From the NCBI GenBank assembly GCA_009781045.1, contig WQYW01000029.1:1-39895 (forward strand): a stretch of 39,895 nucleotides of DNA. Direction: 5' to 3'. Source of the stretch: Alphaproteobacteria bacterium. Its GTDB lineage: Bacteria > Pseudomonadota > Alphaproteobacteria > Rhizobiales > Xanthobacteraceae. Each line of letters opens with the position of its first letter. The first letter of the stretch is position 1. This document shows, piece by piece, positions 16,835-25,361 of the stretch. The translations under genes and the position numbers were made by a program. Below the pieces are notes generated by a model. The model worked only from the letters and a program-made list of their open reading frames with translations. It was not told the origin of the DNA and ran no database searches.

Positions 16835-17998
16835 ATGCTTGAGCGCAGCATCTTCACTGCCGAACATGAGCTGTTTCGCGACATGGTGCGTCGTTTCCTT
16901 GAGGAACATGCCGTGCCTTTCCACGAAAGGTGGGAGGAACAGGGCTATGTTGATCGGGATGTGTGGCTCAAGGCCGGAGAGCAGGGAATTCTGCTGCCGG
17001 CGATCGACAGTGAATATGGCGGTGCCGGTGCCGACCGGGCGATGAGTGCCGTGGTGATGGAGGAGATTGCGCGCGCCAACATGACCGGACTGGGCTTCGG
17101 GCTCCATAGCGATATCGTGGCACCCTATATCGCCCGTTATGGCACCGAAGAGCAGAAACAGCGTTTTCTGCCAGCGATGGCCCGGGGCGAGAAGATCGCT
17201 GCCATTGCCATGACCGAACCCGGTGCCGGTTCCGATCTTCAGGGCGTGCGTACCACCGCCCGTCTCGAGGGGGATCACTATGTCCTCGATGGGTCGAAGA
17301 CCTTCATCACCAACGGCTATCACGCGGATCTTGTGATCGTGGTCTGTCGCACCGATCCGGCCGCCGGAGCGAAGGGAATCAGCCTTCTCATCGTCGAGCA
17401 GGGCATGAAGGGGTTCCAGAAAGGCAAGCGGCTCAGGAAGATCGGCATGAAGGCGCAGGATACTTCGGAACTCTTCTTTGAAAATGTCGTCGTTCCCCGC
17501 GCCAATCTGCTCGGCGAGGAAGGCAGGGGCTTCACCTATCTGATGGAACAGCTGCCCTGGGAACGCCTGCAGATCGCGATCATCGCCCATGCCAGCGCGC
17601 AAGCCGCGATCGATCGCACCGTGCAATATGTCGGGGAGCGCAAGGCCTTCGGTTCCGCCATCGCCGACTTCCAGAACACCCGCTACAGGCTTGCCGAGTG
17701 TCAGGCCGAGGTCGAGATCGGCCGGGTCTTTGTCGATCGCTGCCTGCAGGCGATGATGGAACGCAAGCTCGATTCGCAGACCGTATCAATGGCCAAACTC
17801 TGGCTGTCGGAAATGCAGGGCAGGGTGATGGATACCTGCCTGCAGCTCTTTGGCGGTTACGGCTTTGTGTGGGAATTTCCCATCGCCCAGGCCTATGCCG
17901 ATGCGCGGGTGCAGCGCATCTATGGCGGCACCAGCGAGATCATGAAGGAACTGATTGCCCGCGAAATGGGCCTTGGGAAGAAGCGCAAAGGGGCGTAA
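16835..17998 (+). CDS. Acyl-CoA dehydrogenase, long-chain/isovaleryl type
   Basis: 387-residue FAD enzyme catalysing alpha,beta-dehydrogenation of acyl-CoA. Motifs: LLPAIDSEYGGAGAD, AMTEPGAGSDLQG (flavin and substrate contact), KTFITNGYHAD, RKIGMKAQDTSELFFENV, and ERKAFGSAIADFQNTRY. The C-terminal loop reads YGGTSEIMKELIARE. The Glu base found at YEGT in medium-chain enzymes is Gly here. As in long-chain and isovaleryl-CoA dehydrogenases, the base is expected in helix G, and a Glu is present there in LPWERLQIAI at about residue 243. That places the enzyme in the LCAD/IVD group, by motif only. It is cotranscribed with the upstream SDR gene or separated from it by the 16732-16767 hairpin. Confidence 0.93.
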   Translation: MLERSIFTAEHELFRDMVRRFLEEHAVPFHERWEEQGYVDRDVWLKAGEQGILLPAIDSEYGGAGADRAMSAVVMEEIARANMTGLGFGLHSDIVAPYIARYGTEEQKQRFLPAMARGEKIAAIAMTEPGAGSDLQGVRTTARLEGDHYVLDGSKTFITNGYHADLVIVVCRTDPAAGAKGISLLIVEQGMKGFQKGKRLRKIGMKAQDTSELFFENVVVPRANLLGEEGRGFTYLMEQLPWERLQIAIIAHASAQAAIDRTVQYVGERKAFGSAIADFQNTRYRLAECQAEVEIGRVFVDRCLQAMMERKLDSQTVSMAKLWLSEMQGRVMDTCLQLFGGYGFVWEFPIAQAYADARVQRIYGGTSEIMKELIAREMGLGKKRKGA

Positions 17999-18436
17999 AC
18001 GCAGCAAAAGAGAGCCACCGTCGCTTTCGCCTTTGACCGGGAGGCGGGCGAGGGAACTCGGGCTCCACATCTGACGGAAGTCATGGTGCCGGAGGTTGGA
18101 ATCAGGATCCTCAGCCCTTGAGGACTGTTGGGGAGCCTGCTTCCGGCTTCGAGCAAACAATGGAGCACCAGGTTATGCTCAGCCAGGTCCTTGCCTTTGC
18201 CTTTAACGGTCTTTCCGATCGGGAGGTCGAGAGGCGGTCACCTTGGAGAAATTTTGGTCACACGCAGGGTGCGAAGTGCCCCAAGAGGGGATTTGGGGCG
18301 AAAGCAATAGGCAATAGCAGACGGCCAATTGCTCTTGCAACGACCCAGAATGAGACAACTTGGGATTCTCTGGGATTTTCGGCTATTGAAGCTGTGAACC
18401 GCGAAGGCTATTATTGGAGTGCAAGGAGAATCCGAC
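17999..18436. other. Stretch between acyl-CoA dehydrogenase and toxin-antitoxin genes
   Basis: 438 bases with no protein-like frame. It becomes AT-richer from about 18240 towards the antitoxin start and should hold the antitoxin promoter and probably its operator; no clear inverted repeat was found. Confidence 0.4.
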
Positions 18437-18883
18437 ATGCCGAGCCACGCCGCCACGTTTGTTGGCCTTTCCGATCGTGACCGTAAGACGCTGTCGCCTC
18501 TGCCGAAGCTGACAGATGGCGATCGCGTCGAATTACATGTGCGTGGCCGAGACGGGGCGGATTGTATCGTTGTGTTGCCGCCGGTGGCGATCAGCGCGGT
18601 GGAGGAGGTGGTTGGCCGCCTCCTTGATGGGGAGAGTGTGGCTGTGCTATCGCAGGATCAGGAACTCAGCCCCACTGAGGCGTCCGTGATCCTTGGCATC
18701 TCAAAGCCGCTCGTTGTGTTGCAGATGGATCGCGGCGACCTGCCGTTTCGCTATGTTGGCAAGCACCGGCGCGCTTTGCTGAAGGATATCCTGACGCTGA
18801 AGGTCGAACTCGACCGACGGCAGAAGGCTATGGAGGATCTGGCCGACGAGGCGGAGGATCTGCATCTCCGTTATGGCATTTGA
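18437..18883 (+). CDS. Antitoxin with excisionase-type helix-turn-helix (PIN partner)
   Basis: 148-residue protein. Its C-terminal half has an excisionase/MerR-like DNA-binding motif of the form usual in antitoxins paired with PIN toxins (LSPTEASVILGISKPLVVLQ, then MDRGDLPFRYVGKHRRALLK) and ends in a helical tail. The N-terminal part is an alpha/beta region with many Val and Asp. ATG 18437 has AAGGAGA 8 bases upstream. The toxin gene follows after 6 bases, a typical toxin-antitoxin layout. It is expected to neutralise the PIN RNase and repress its own promoter; this is family knowledge. An ATG overlapping its stop codon is not in the toxin frame. Confidence 0.8.
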   Translation: MPSHAATFVGLSDRDRKTLSPLPKLTDGDRVELHVRGRDGADCIVVLPPVAISAVEEVVGRLLDGESVAVLSQDQELSPTEASVILGISKPLVVLQMDRGDLPFRYVGKHRRALLKDILTLKVELDRRQKAMEDLADEAEDLHLRYGI

Positions 18884-18889
18884 TGTTTG

Positions 18890-19462
18890 ATGTTCTCTCC
18901 AGTTGTCGCTGTCTATGACGCCTGTATTTTATACCCATTCCATTTGAGGAACATCGTCGTCCAGGCCGCAGTGAATGGTCTGGTCGATGCGCGGTGGACG
19001 GACGCGATTCATGATGAGTGGATGCGGAATCTTTTGGCAAATGCTCCGGATATCCCCGCGCTGCGTCTGGAGGCCATGAAGCGGCTCATGAATGACGCCG
19101 TGCGCGATGCGACTGTCCTAGGCTATGAAAGGCACATCCAGGTTGTCAATCTCCCTGATGCAGATGATCGCCATGTTGTTGCTGCGGCGATCCAAGCTGG
19201 AGCGTCGGTGATCGTCACATGGAATCTGCGAGATTTTCCTGCCTTTGAATTGGGAAAATTTGGGTTAGTGGGACAGTCGCCAGATGTCTTCCTCGCTAAT
19301 CTCTATGAGCGGGCCCCGGAAATGCTTGTAGAATCGTTGGCAAAAGCGCGCTCCAATCTCCGCCGAACGCGTGTCTCGGCCGCCGAGTTCATCGATATCT
19401 TGCAGTACCAAAGGCTGACCAAACTGGCGGAACAGATGAGGAAGCATCTCTCGGATCTATAG
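18890..19462 (+). CDS. PIN-domain toxin (probable RNase)
   Basis: 190-residue PIN-fold protein, VapC-like in concept, expected to cleave RNA in a metal-dependent way. Acidic residues in the usual places: VAVYDACILYPF (first Asp), DADDRHVVAAAIQ (paired Asp/Asp), and TWNLRDFP near the fourth site. The helical C-terminal extension (VESLAKARSNLRR to MRKHLSDL) is typical of the subfamily with toxin partners of this length. The ATG at 18890 is preferred; a TTG immediately before it is also in frame. The pair looks intact and lies between metabolic genes, consistent with acquisition as a small module. Confidence 0.82.
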   Translation: MFSPVVAVYDACILYPFHLRNIVVQAAVNGLVDARWTDAIHDEWMRNLLANAPDIPALRLEAMKRLMNDAVRDATVLGYERHIQVVNLPDADDRHVVAAAIQAGASVIVTWNLRDFPAFELGKFGLVGQSPDVFLANLYERAPEMLVESLAKARSNLRRTRVSAAEFIDILQYQRLTKLAEQMRKHLSDL

Positions 19463-20105
19463 GATTTAGGGAGACTTCTTCTATCCGTTATATGCGTATA
19501 TGGAACCAGGAATCTCGCAGCTTGTCTGACTTAATGTTGGAAAGTCGAAAAGCATCACGGCATTGCATTTGTCTGAAGGCACTCCAGTGCCACTGCGGAG
19601 AGAGAAGTTTGCCCATGGTCAGGGCCCCTTTGCTCCCCAGGCATTAGAGATGGGGTTCCCGGTCACGGCTGCAACATTCCCGGCATGTTCTACAAATCCT
19701 CTCCGCTCCTCCGAAGGCATGGCTTGCAAATATCTGGGCAAAACGATTCAGTGTGACCGGGAACGGCTCTGCCGCGGTTCATCGTTCATCGCTACTATGG
19801 ACCCGGCCGAGTCCCTCTCGCCTTCGGCCAATTTCGTAGAAACGCCGGCTATATGACTTACCTCTCTCCACCGATCTCCCGGTGGAACGAGGATGGTTTC
19901 TCCGCCTCTTCTCGGATTTCCGTGGGTAGGAAATTCCGGCCGCGGTGCCAAGAGGGCCTGTTTCAAGCAGCCGCGAGATCCGGAATCAGGACAATGTTCT
20001 CAGTTCGGCAGCATGTCAGGAAGTGACTGCTGCCTCTTTTGCCCTTCCCACTTTTGGCGATCCGCGCTTGTCGATCGCTTCCGAAAAGCGCGGGGTCTTT
20101 CGTCG
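19463..20105. other. Gene-poor stretch after the toxin gene
   Basis: About 640 bases in which no frame on either strand looks protein-like and no hairpin with a T tract was found. Base composition near 19463-19560 is AT-richer than average. Confidence 0.4.
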
Positions 20106-20342
20106 TCAGTCGGGATCGCGCCGCGACATCCAGCTCACGATCGGCATGGCTGGCAGGACCCAGCCGAGGCCGAAGAAGACATAGAAGACGGCCTGGCCGA
20201 GGGTCGTCAAGCCGAACGAGGACATGCCTGCCTCTGCCATGCCGAGTATGATCCAATAGGCCGCCATGCCGAGCATGATCCAGAAGGCCAGGAACACGAG
20301 CAGGGCGATAGTGCCAAAGAGCTTGCGGGTGCGGATGGTCAT
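20106..20342 (-). CDS. DUF2842 family membrane protein
   Basis: 78-residue protein of the DUF2842 family, widespread in alphaproteobacteria, function unknown. Layout: basic start (MTIRTRKLFGT), one membrane helix (IALLVFLAFWIMLGMAAYWI), a second (LGQAVFYVFFGLGWVLPAM), and a short tail ending near the characteristic PAMPIVSWM. The ATG overlaps the metY stop codon by four bases (ATGA), so the two genes are translationally coupled. Confidence 0.85.
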   Translation of the reverse strand: MTIRTRKLFGTIALLVFLAFWIMLGMAAYWIILGMAEAGMSSFGLTTLGQAVFYVFFGLGWVLPAMPIVSWMSRRDPD

Positions 20343-21616
20343 GCCAGTGCCTGATCAAGGTCGGCGATCAGATCCTCTTTGTCTTCGATGCCGATGGAAA
20401 GCCGCACGATGTCGGGACCGGCGCCGGCTTTGGTTTTGGCGAGATCGTCGAGCTGGCTGTGGGTGGTCGATGCCGGATGGATCACCAGCGAGCGGGTGTC
20501 GCCGATATTGGCCAGATGCGAAAACAGCTTGAGCTTCGACACCAGTTCGACGCCGGCATCATAGCCGCCCTTGAGGCTGAAGGTGAAGACGGCGCCGGCT
20601 CCTCGGGGAGCATATTTGCGCGCCAGAGCGTGATAGGGGTTGGCGGGCAGGCCGGAATAGTTGACCGCGGCCACCTTGTCATGGGCAGCCAGATGCGAGG
20701 CCACGGCGAGCGCGTTGTCGCAGTGCCGCTGCATGCGAAGCGGCAGGGTCTCGATGCCGGTCAGGATCATGAAGGCATTGAAGGGCGACAGAGTGGGGCC
20801 GAGATCGCGTAAGCCCAGCGCCCGGCAGGCGATGGCGAAGGCGATATTGCCGAAGGTCTCATGGAGCTTGAGGCCGTGATATTCCGGACGCGGCTCGGTC
20901 AACATGGGATAGTTGCCGCTCTTCGACCAGTCGAAATTGCCGGCGTCGATGATGATGCCGCCAAGAGAATTGCCGTGGCCGCCGAGGAATTTGGTCAGCG
21001 AATGGACCACGATATTGGCGCCATGGGCGATGGGCTGGATCAGATAGGGGGTGGCGAGCGTGTTGTCGACGATCAACGGCACGCCGGCTTTGCGGGCGAT
21101 GGCACTGATGGCCTCGATATCGGTGATGCTGCCGCTCGGATTGGCGATCGATTCGATGAAGATGGCCCTGGTGCGGGGGGTGATGGCGCGCTCAAAGCTT
21201 GGGATGTCATCGGGGTCCGCCCACACCACGTTCCAGCCGAAGCTCCTGAAGGCGTGGGTGAACTGATTGATGGAGCCGCCATAGAGCTTGCGCGCGGCGA
21301 TGAATTCATCACCTGGCACCAGAAGCTGCTGGAGAGCGATCATCTGCGCGGCGTGGCCGGAGGCCACCGTGAGCGCTGCGGTGCCGCCCTCAAGCGCGGC
21401 CATGCGGTCTTCGAGCACGGCGTTGGTGGGATTGCCGAGGCGGGTATAGATGTTGCCGAAGGCCTTCAGGCCGAACAGCGAGGCGGCGTGTTCGGCGTCG
21501 TTGAAGACATAGGACGTGGTCTGATAGATCGGGGTCGCGCGTGCGCCGGTGGTGGGGTCCGGCTGTGCGCCGGCATGGACGGCAAGGGTCGAAAATCCGG
21601 GAACACGATCGCTCAT
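20339..21616 (-). CDS. metY: O-acetylhomoserine sulfhydrylase (aminocarboxypropyltransferase)
   Basis: 425-residue PLP enzyme of the Cys/Met metabolism family. It converts O-acetylhomoserine and sulfide (or methanethiol) to homocysteine (or methionine). Landmarks: LAVHAGAQPDPTTGARATPI, QTTSYVFND, YTRLGNPTNAVLEDRMAALE, GGTAALTVASGHAAQ, VDNTLATPYL with the PLP-contact Asp, and the Schiff-base Lys at about residue 209 in VHSLTKFLGGHG. The C-terminal part has HPASTTHSQL and RLSIGIED. The insert between the Lys loop and the C-terminal domain and the total length of about 425 fit MetY rather than MetB or MetZ. It overlaps the DUF2842 gene downstream. Confidence 0.93.
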   Translation of the reverse strand: MSDRVPGFSTLAVHAGAQPDPTTGARATPIYQTTSYVFNDAEHAASLFGLKAFGNIYTRLGNPTNAVLEDRMAALEGGTAALTVASGHAAQMIALQQLLVPGDEFIAARKLYGGSINQFTHAFRSFGWNVVWADPDDIPSFERAITPRTRAIFIESIANPSGSITDIEAISAIARKAGVPLIVDNTLATPYLIQPIAHGANIVVHSLTKFLGGHGNSLGGIIIDAGNFDWSKSGNYPMLTEPRPEYHGLKLHETFGNIAFAIACRALGLRDLGPTLSPFNAFMILTGIETLPLRMQRHCDNALAVASHLAAHDKVAAVNYSGLPANPYHALARKYAPRGAGAVFTFSLKGGYDAGVELVSKLKLFSHLANIGDTRSLVIHPASTTHSQLDDLAKTKAGAGPDIVRLSIGIEDKEDLIADLDQALA

Positions 21617-21682
21617 GTGGTGGCAGTCCTGCGGTTGTGACGTGAAAAATCTCCGGCATGCATAGCGCCGGCACCGCCAGCG

Positions 21683-22255
21683 TCAAGGCAAAGCGGAACC
21701 GGGGGCGCAGTAAAGAATGTCCATGCTCCGTTTCGTGGTCGAAACGTTTGTAAATCCTTGCTGGAAGGCGCAATGCGGGTGGTTCTTTCTCCACAGGGAC
21801 ATCCGGGAGCGCTCAGTTTTGCGCGGCGGCAGGCACAGGCGTGGAATTTCGATCGCGGGGCAGCGGTTCATGATCACCTGGATGCCGGCGGCTTCTGCTC
21901 TTGCCGCCGCTTCGTCATGGCGCACGCCGAGCTGCATCCAGATCACTCTGGGCAGTGGTGTCATGGCCAGAACCTCGTCGATCACACCCGGGATCTGGGC
22001 GGAGGCGCGGAAGATGTCGATCATGTCAACGGGGCGGCCGATGTCGGCCAGAGAGGCCACGAAAGCCTTGCCGCAGAGGTCTTTGCCAGCCTGACCGGGA
22101 TTGACCGGTATCACGTCATAGCCCTGGTCGAGCAGGAATTCGAAGACGTGATGGCTCGGCCGCGCCGGGTTGGGAGAGGCGCCGACCATGGCGATCGAGC
22201 GGACATGCTCAAGAATGTCGCGGATTGTGTCGTCGGGATAGAGATCGTGGTTCAT
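21683..22255 (-). CDS. CoA-binding (YccU-like) protein
   Basis: 190-residue protein with a Rossmann-type CoA-binding domain, as in succinyl-CoA synthetase alpha. Seen: IAMVGASPNPARPSHHVFEF, DVIPVNPGQAGKDLCGK, PVDMIDIFRAS, PRVIWMQLGVRHDEAAARA and MNRCPAIEIPRL. Homologues usually end about 10-30 residues after the RCP motif. Here a tail of about 50 residues rich in Arg and Lys follows that does not look like the family, so a 3' frameshift or readthrough is possible. In the same direction as metY, 67 bases upstream of it. Function in this operon unknown. Confidence 0.85.
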   Translation of the reverse strand: MNHDLYPDDTIRDILEHVRSIAMVGASPNPARPSHHVFEFLLDQGYDVIPVNPGQAGKDLCGKAFVASLADIGRPVDMIDIFRASAQIPGVIDEVLAMTPLPRVIWMQLGVRHDEAAARAEAAGIQVIMNRCPAIEIPRLCLPPRKTERSRMSLWRKNHPHCAFQQGFTNVSTTKRSMDILYCAPGSALP

Positions 22256-22351
22256 TGCAAGGGCCTTTTGCCGTGTTTCCAGGGTGTTACCGACAAGACG
22301 TGGTGGGAGGCGGAGGGCGGCGGCGCGATCACAGCCTCAGGATGGCGGCTG

Positions 22352-23167
22352 TCATGTTTCCGGCCAGACCGGGTTGCGCCTGCCGAGGAAGGCGGCAATG
22401 CCCTCGGTTGTATCGGCTGCCATCATGTTCTCCGTCATCACCTCTGCGGCGTGGCGATAGGCCTCGGCGAGGTTCATTTCGGCCTGGCGGTGGAAGGCGC
22501 GCTTGCCGAAGCGGATGGCTTGAGGCGATTTCCGGGCAATCAGTTGCGCCAGCGCCAGCGCGGCGTCGCGCTCGGTTCCGGCTGGGACGACGCGGTTGAC
22601 GAGCCCGAGCTCTTGTGCGCGATCGGCATCCACAGGCTCTCCGGTGAGCAGCATCTCGAGCGCCTGTTTGCGCGGCAGATTGCGTGACAGCGCCACCATC
22701 GGTGTCGAGCAGAACAGGCCGATGTCGACCCCGGGTGTGGCAAAGCGAGAGGTCGCAGAGGCGACGGCGAGATCGCAGCTTGCCACCAGCTGGCAGCCGG
22801 CAGCGGTGGCAACGCCATGGACCGCGGCGATCACGGGCTGGGGCAGGTCAACGATGGCCTGCATCATGGCAGAGCAGGCGTCGAACACCCTTGCAAAACC
22901 GGCCCGGCCACCATCGGGATCGCTGCGGAGAGCGGTCAGTTCCCTGAGGTCGTGGCCGGCGCAGAAGGCGGGACCGTTGGCCGCGAGCACCACCGCGCGG
23001 ATCCTTCGATTCCCGGCGATTGCCTGCAAGCGCGTATGGATCTGGCTGATCATGCGCTCCGACAGGCTGTTGCGCGCTGCGGGACGGTTGAGCGTGATCA
23101 GCGTTATGGCGCCGAAATCCGCGCTGAGCAGCAGGGCGGGCGCGTCAGGCGTGTCGGGATCGGGCAT
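22352..23167 (-). CDS. Enoyl-CoA hydratase/isomerase family protein (ECHDC3-like)
   Basis: 271 residues from ATG 23167. Crotonase-fold motifs: ITLNRPAARNSLSERM, oxyanion-hole strand AFCAGHDLREL, VIAAVHGVATAAGCQLVASC (second oxyanion site), DLAVASATSRFATPGVDIGL. The catalytic Glu of classical hydratases after the GxxGGG-like turn is not obvious (TAAGCQL in its place), as in the ECHDC3-type group. The reaction is therefore uncertain. The frame is open upstream to 23329, but that part is not protein-like and reads over the divergent PaaI promoter. Probably the first gene of the minus-strand unit ending in DUF2842. Confidence 0.87.
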   Translation of the reverse strand: MPDPDTPDAPALLLSADFGAITLITLNRPAARNSLSERMISQIHTRLQAIAGNRRIRAVVLAANGPAFCAGHDLRELTALRSDPDGGRAGFARVFDACSAMMQAIVDLPQPVIAAVHGVATAAGCQLVASCDLAVASATSRFATPGVDIGLFCSTPMVALSRNLPRKQALEMLLTGEPVDADRAQELGLVNRVVPAGTERDAALALAQLIARKSPQAIRFGKRAFHRQAEMNLAEAYRHAAEVMTENMMAADTTEGIAAFLGRRNPVWPET

Positions 23168-23243
23168 CGGAGCGGAAATTCTGGTTGGAGAATGGCGGGG
23201 GCGTAAGGTAACAGTCGTGCGAAATCTGTGGAAGAGGAACAGT

Positions 23244-23669
23244 ATGGCGTCGAAAATGACAGTGGAGGAAGTCGGGGAATTTCTCCGCGTCGAGTTTCCA
23301 CAGGCCTTCGTTGGCAACGCGATCGACATCGAGAGCGCCGATGGACAGACCAGCCTGCTGCGTCAGCATTACAGCGACAAGCTGCTGCGGCCCGGGGGGA
23401 CAGTGTCGGGGCCGACACTGATGGCGCTGGCGGACCTTGCCATGTATGTGGTGCTGCTGTCGGCCATCGGTCCGGTTGGACTTGCCGTGACCACCAATCT
23501 CAACATCAATTTCCTGCGCAAGGGCAAGCCGGGGCGGGACGTGCTCGCCGAAGCCAGGCTCCTCAAGCTCGGCAAACGCCTGGCGGTTGGCGAGGTCAAC
23601 CTGTTGTCGGGGACCTCGCCGGACCCCATCGCCCATGTCACCGCCACCTATTCCATTCCAAATCCATAG
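23244..23669 (+). CDS. PaaI-family acyl-CoA thioesterase (hotdog fold)
   Basis: 141-residue hotdog-fold protein of the PaaI/YiiD group, which hydrolyses acyl-CoA thioesters. Visible features: a helix with FPQAFVGNAIDIESADG, LLRPGGTVSGPTLMALADLA containing the catalytic-helix region, AMYVVLLSAIG, TTNLNINFLRKGKPG, and the end AHVTATYSIPN. ATG 23244 has AGAGGA upstream. Divergent from the enoyl-CoA hydratase gene with 76 bases between starts, which suggests shared control of acyl-CoA turnover. Confidence 0.9.
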   Translation: MASKMTVEEVGEFLRVEFPQAFVGNAIDIESADGQTSLLRQHYSDKLLRPGGTVSGPTLMALADLAMYVVLLSAIGPVGLAVTTNLNINFLRKGKPGRDVLAEARLLKLGKRLAVGEVNLLSGTSPDPIAHVTATYSIPNP

Positions 23670-23741
23670 ATTTTTCGGCGGTAATATGATACCGCAATGT
23701 TAAGACATTGATTTCAATGGAAGAATCAGGAGAATTTGGGA

Positions 23742-23800
23742 TTGACCTGGGGCCGTGGTTTCTCTAGAACCACGGCACAGTCGGGCGCCCTGGCGCCGAC
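23742..23800 (+). promoter_or_regulatory. rplM-rpsI promoter and 5' leader hairpin
   Basis: TTGACC (23742-23747), 17 bases, TAGAAC (23765-23770) gives a strong sigma-70 type promoter with a start near 23777. An 8-bp inverted repeat (CCGTGGTT/AACCACGG, 23753-23775) overlaps the promoter. A second, bulged hairpin (GTCGGGCGCC/GGCGCCGAC, about 23780-23800) would sit at the 5' end of the transcript. Confidence 0.6.
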
Positions 23801-23824
23801 ACCTCCCTTCACGGAAAATCCGAT

Positions 23825-24289
23825 ATGAAAAGCTTTTCGGCAAAGCCTGCCGAGGTGACGAAGAAGTGGGTATTGATCGACGCCAAAGGGCTGGTGGTCG
23901 GTCGTCTCGCTACCCTGGTCGCCATGCGGCTGCGCGGCAAACACCTTCCAACCTATACCCCCCATGTCGATTGTGGTGACAATGTCATCATCATCAATGC
24001 GGCGCATGCCGTCCTGACCGGGCGCAAGCGCGAACAGAAGACCTATTACAAGCACACCGGCTATGTCGGCCATATCAAGGAACGCACCGCCAAGCAGATC
24101 CTTGAGGGGCGTTTCCCCGAGCGTGTGCTTGAGAAGGCGGTGGAGCGCATGATTCCGCGTGGTCCGCTCGGCAGGGTGCAGATGAGCAATCTGCGCGTCT
24201 ATGCCGGGCCGGAGCACCCGCATGAGGCCCAGCAGCCTGAAATCGTCGACATCGCCAGCTTGAACCGCAAGAATACGAGGGCCGCATAA
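23825..24289 (+). CDS. rplM: 50S ribosomal protein L13
   Basis: Large-subunit ribosomal protein L13, an early assembly protein. 154 residues, normal length. Conserved sequence throughout: [83 protein letters not shown] and [17 protein letters not shown] at 23825. It forms the usual operon with rpsI, one base after its stop. The leader carries the promoter and hairpin at 23742-23800. Confidence 0.98.
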   Translation: MKSFSAKPAEVTKKWVLIDAKGLVVGRLATLVAMRLRGKHLPTYTPHVDCGDNVIIINAAHAVLTGRKREQKTYYKHTGYVGHIKERTAKQILEGRFPERVLEKAVERMIPRGPLGRVQMSNLRVYAGPEHPHEAQQPEIVDIASLNRKNTRAA

Positions 24290-24290
24290 C

Positions 24291-24770
24291 ATGGCGGAAA
24301 CCATCCAGTCGCTCGAGCAGCTGTCGCAGCTCAAGACCGCTTCCCCCGATGCCCCGGGCACCCGGGAGAAGAAGATCGACAAGCTTGGCCGGGCTTATGC
24401 CACCGGCAAGCGCAAGGACGCGGTGGCCCGCGTCTGGATCAAGCCCGGCCCGGGCAAGATCATGGTCAATTCCCGTGAGGCCGAGGTCTATTTTGCCCGT
24501 CCGGTACTGCGGATGATCATCCAGCAACCGCTGGTGGCGGCGGCGCGCACGGGTCAGTATGACGTGATCTGCACGGTCACCGGCGGCGGGCTTTCGGGCC
24601 AGGCCGGCGCGGTGCGTCATGGCCTTTCCAAGGCGCTGACCAATTTCGAGCCGGATCTGCGCAGCGTGCTCAAGAAGGGTGGCTTCCTCACCCGCGATGC
24701 CCGCGTGGTCGAGCGCAAGAAATACGGACGCGCCAAGGCCCGCCGTTCGTTCCAGTTCTCGAAGCGCTAA
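24291..24770 (+). CDS. rpsI: 30S ribosomal protein S9
   Basis: Small-subunit ribosomal protein S9, whose C-terminal tail reaches the P-site tRNA. 159 residues. Conserved: [75 protein letters not shown] and the end RRSFQFSKR with the terminal Lys-Arg. The N-terminal extension of about 35 residues is usual in alphaproteobacteria. The ATG lies one base after the rplM stop. A strong hairpin about 180 bases downstream probably ends the transcript. Confidence 0.98.
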   Translation: MAETIQSLEQLSQLKTASPDAPGTREKKIDKLGRAYATGKRKDAVARVWIKPGPGKIMVNSREAEVYFARPVLRMIIQQPLVAAARTGQYDVICTVTGGGLSGQAGAVRHGLSKALTNFEPDLRSVLKKGGFLTRDARVVERKKYGRAKARRSFQFSKR

Positions 24771-24953
24771 CCGCGGCGGGGTGGCTCGAAAAAGATCGGG
24801 TGTCGGTCCCGAACTGGTTTCGTCACCCGTCGAGCCCAGTCTTTGCGGTCCGACCACCTTCAGGCGTTTTGCGGCAAGGGAACGCGGGAAGGGGACTTGC
24901 CCTTGATGGACCAATCGATGATGTGTTTCCCGCACGCGCGGGGATGAACCGAG

Positions 24954-24998
24954 ATAGATGAAGGTGCCGCTTCCGGCGCCTTCATCTATTTGGGCTTT
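24954..24998 (+). terminator. Hairpin terminator after rplM-rpsI
   Basis: A 16-bp stem with a single G-U pair (24954-24969 with 24974-24989, loop CTTC) beginning ATAGATGAAGG, followed by a short T-rich stretch. It lies about 180 bases after rpsI and 75 before the monooxygenase gene. Confidence 0.8.
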
Positions 24999-25064
24999 CG
25001 GGAAATTCCTTCCTGGAAGCGATTTCTGGGTTTTGTCACAGTCACTTTTTTGAGGTGGAACACC

Positions 25065-25361
25065 ATGATCACTGAGATTGCCCAGATTGACGTGAAGCCT
25101 GGCACCGAGGCCGATTTCGAGGCGGCGGTGGGTCGGGCCCGGGCGGTATTCGCGCGTTCAAAAGGCTTTCACGGTTTCGAGCTGCATCGCTCGATTGAGA
25201 AGCCGCAGCGCTACCGGCTGATGGTGAAGTGGGAGACCCTGGAAAGCCATACGGTCGATTTCCGGGGGTCGGAGAATTTCACGGAGTGGCGCAGCCTGGT
25301 CGGTCCCTATTTTGTCGCGCCACCGGATGTCGAGCACACAGAGACGGTACTGACGAGCTGA
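25065..25361 (+). CDS. Antibiotic biosynthesis monooxygenase (ABM) family protein
   Basis: 98-residue dimeric alpha/beta-barrel protein of the ABM family, which includes haem-degrading and quinol monooxygenases and many proteins of unknown substrate. Features: ITEIAQIDVKPGTEADFEAA, KGFHGFELHRSIEKPQRYRL, MVKWETLESHTVDFRGSENF, WRSLVGPYF. ATG 25065 is chosen because GAGGTGGA precedes it; the frame is open to 24990. Frequently found near ribosomal protein genes in Hyphomicrobiales, without known linkage. Confidence 0.87.
   Translation: MITEIAQIDVKPGTEADFEAAVGRARAVFARSKGFHGFELHRSIEKPQRYRLMVKWETLESHTVDFRGSENFTEWRSLVGPYFVAPPDVEHTETVLTS

Noticed and set aside
22596..23243. Upstream extension of the PaaI frame by 216 residues
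   Set aside because: It runs antisense through the enoyl-CoA hydratase gene; the ATG at 23244 has a good ribosome site and starts the conserved domain.
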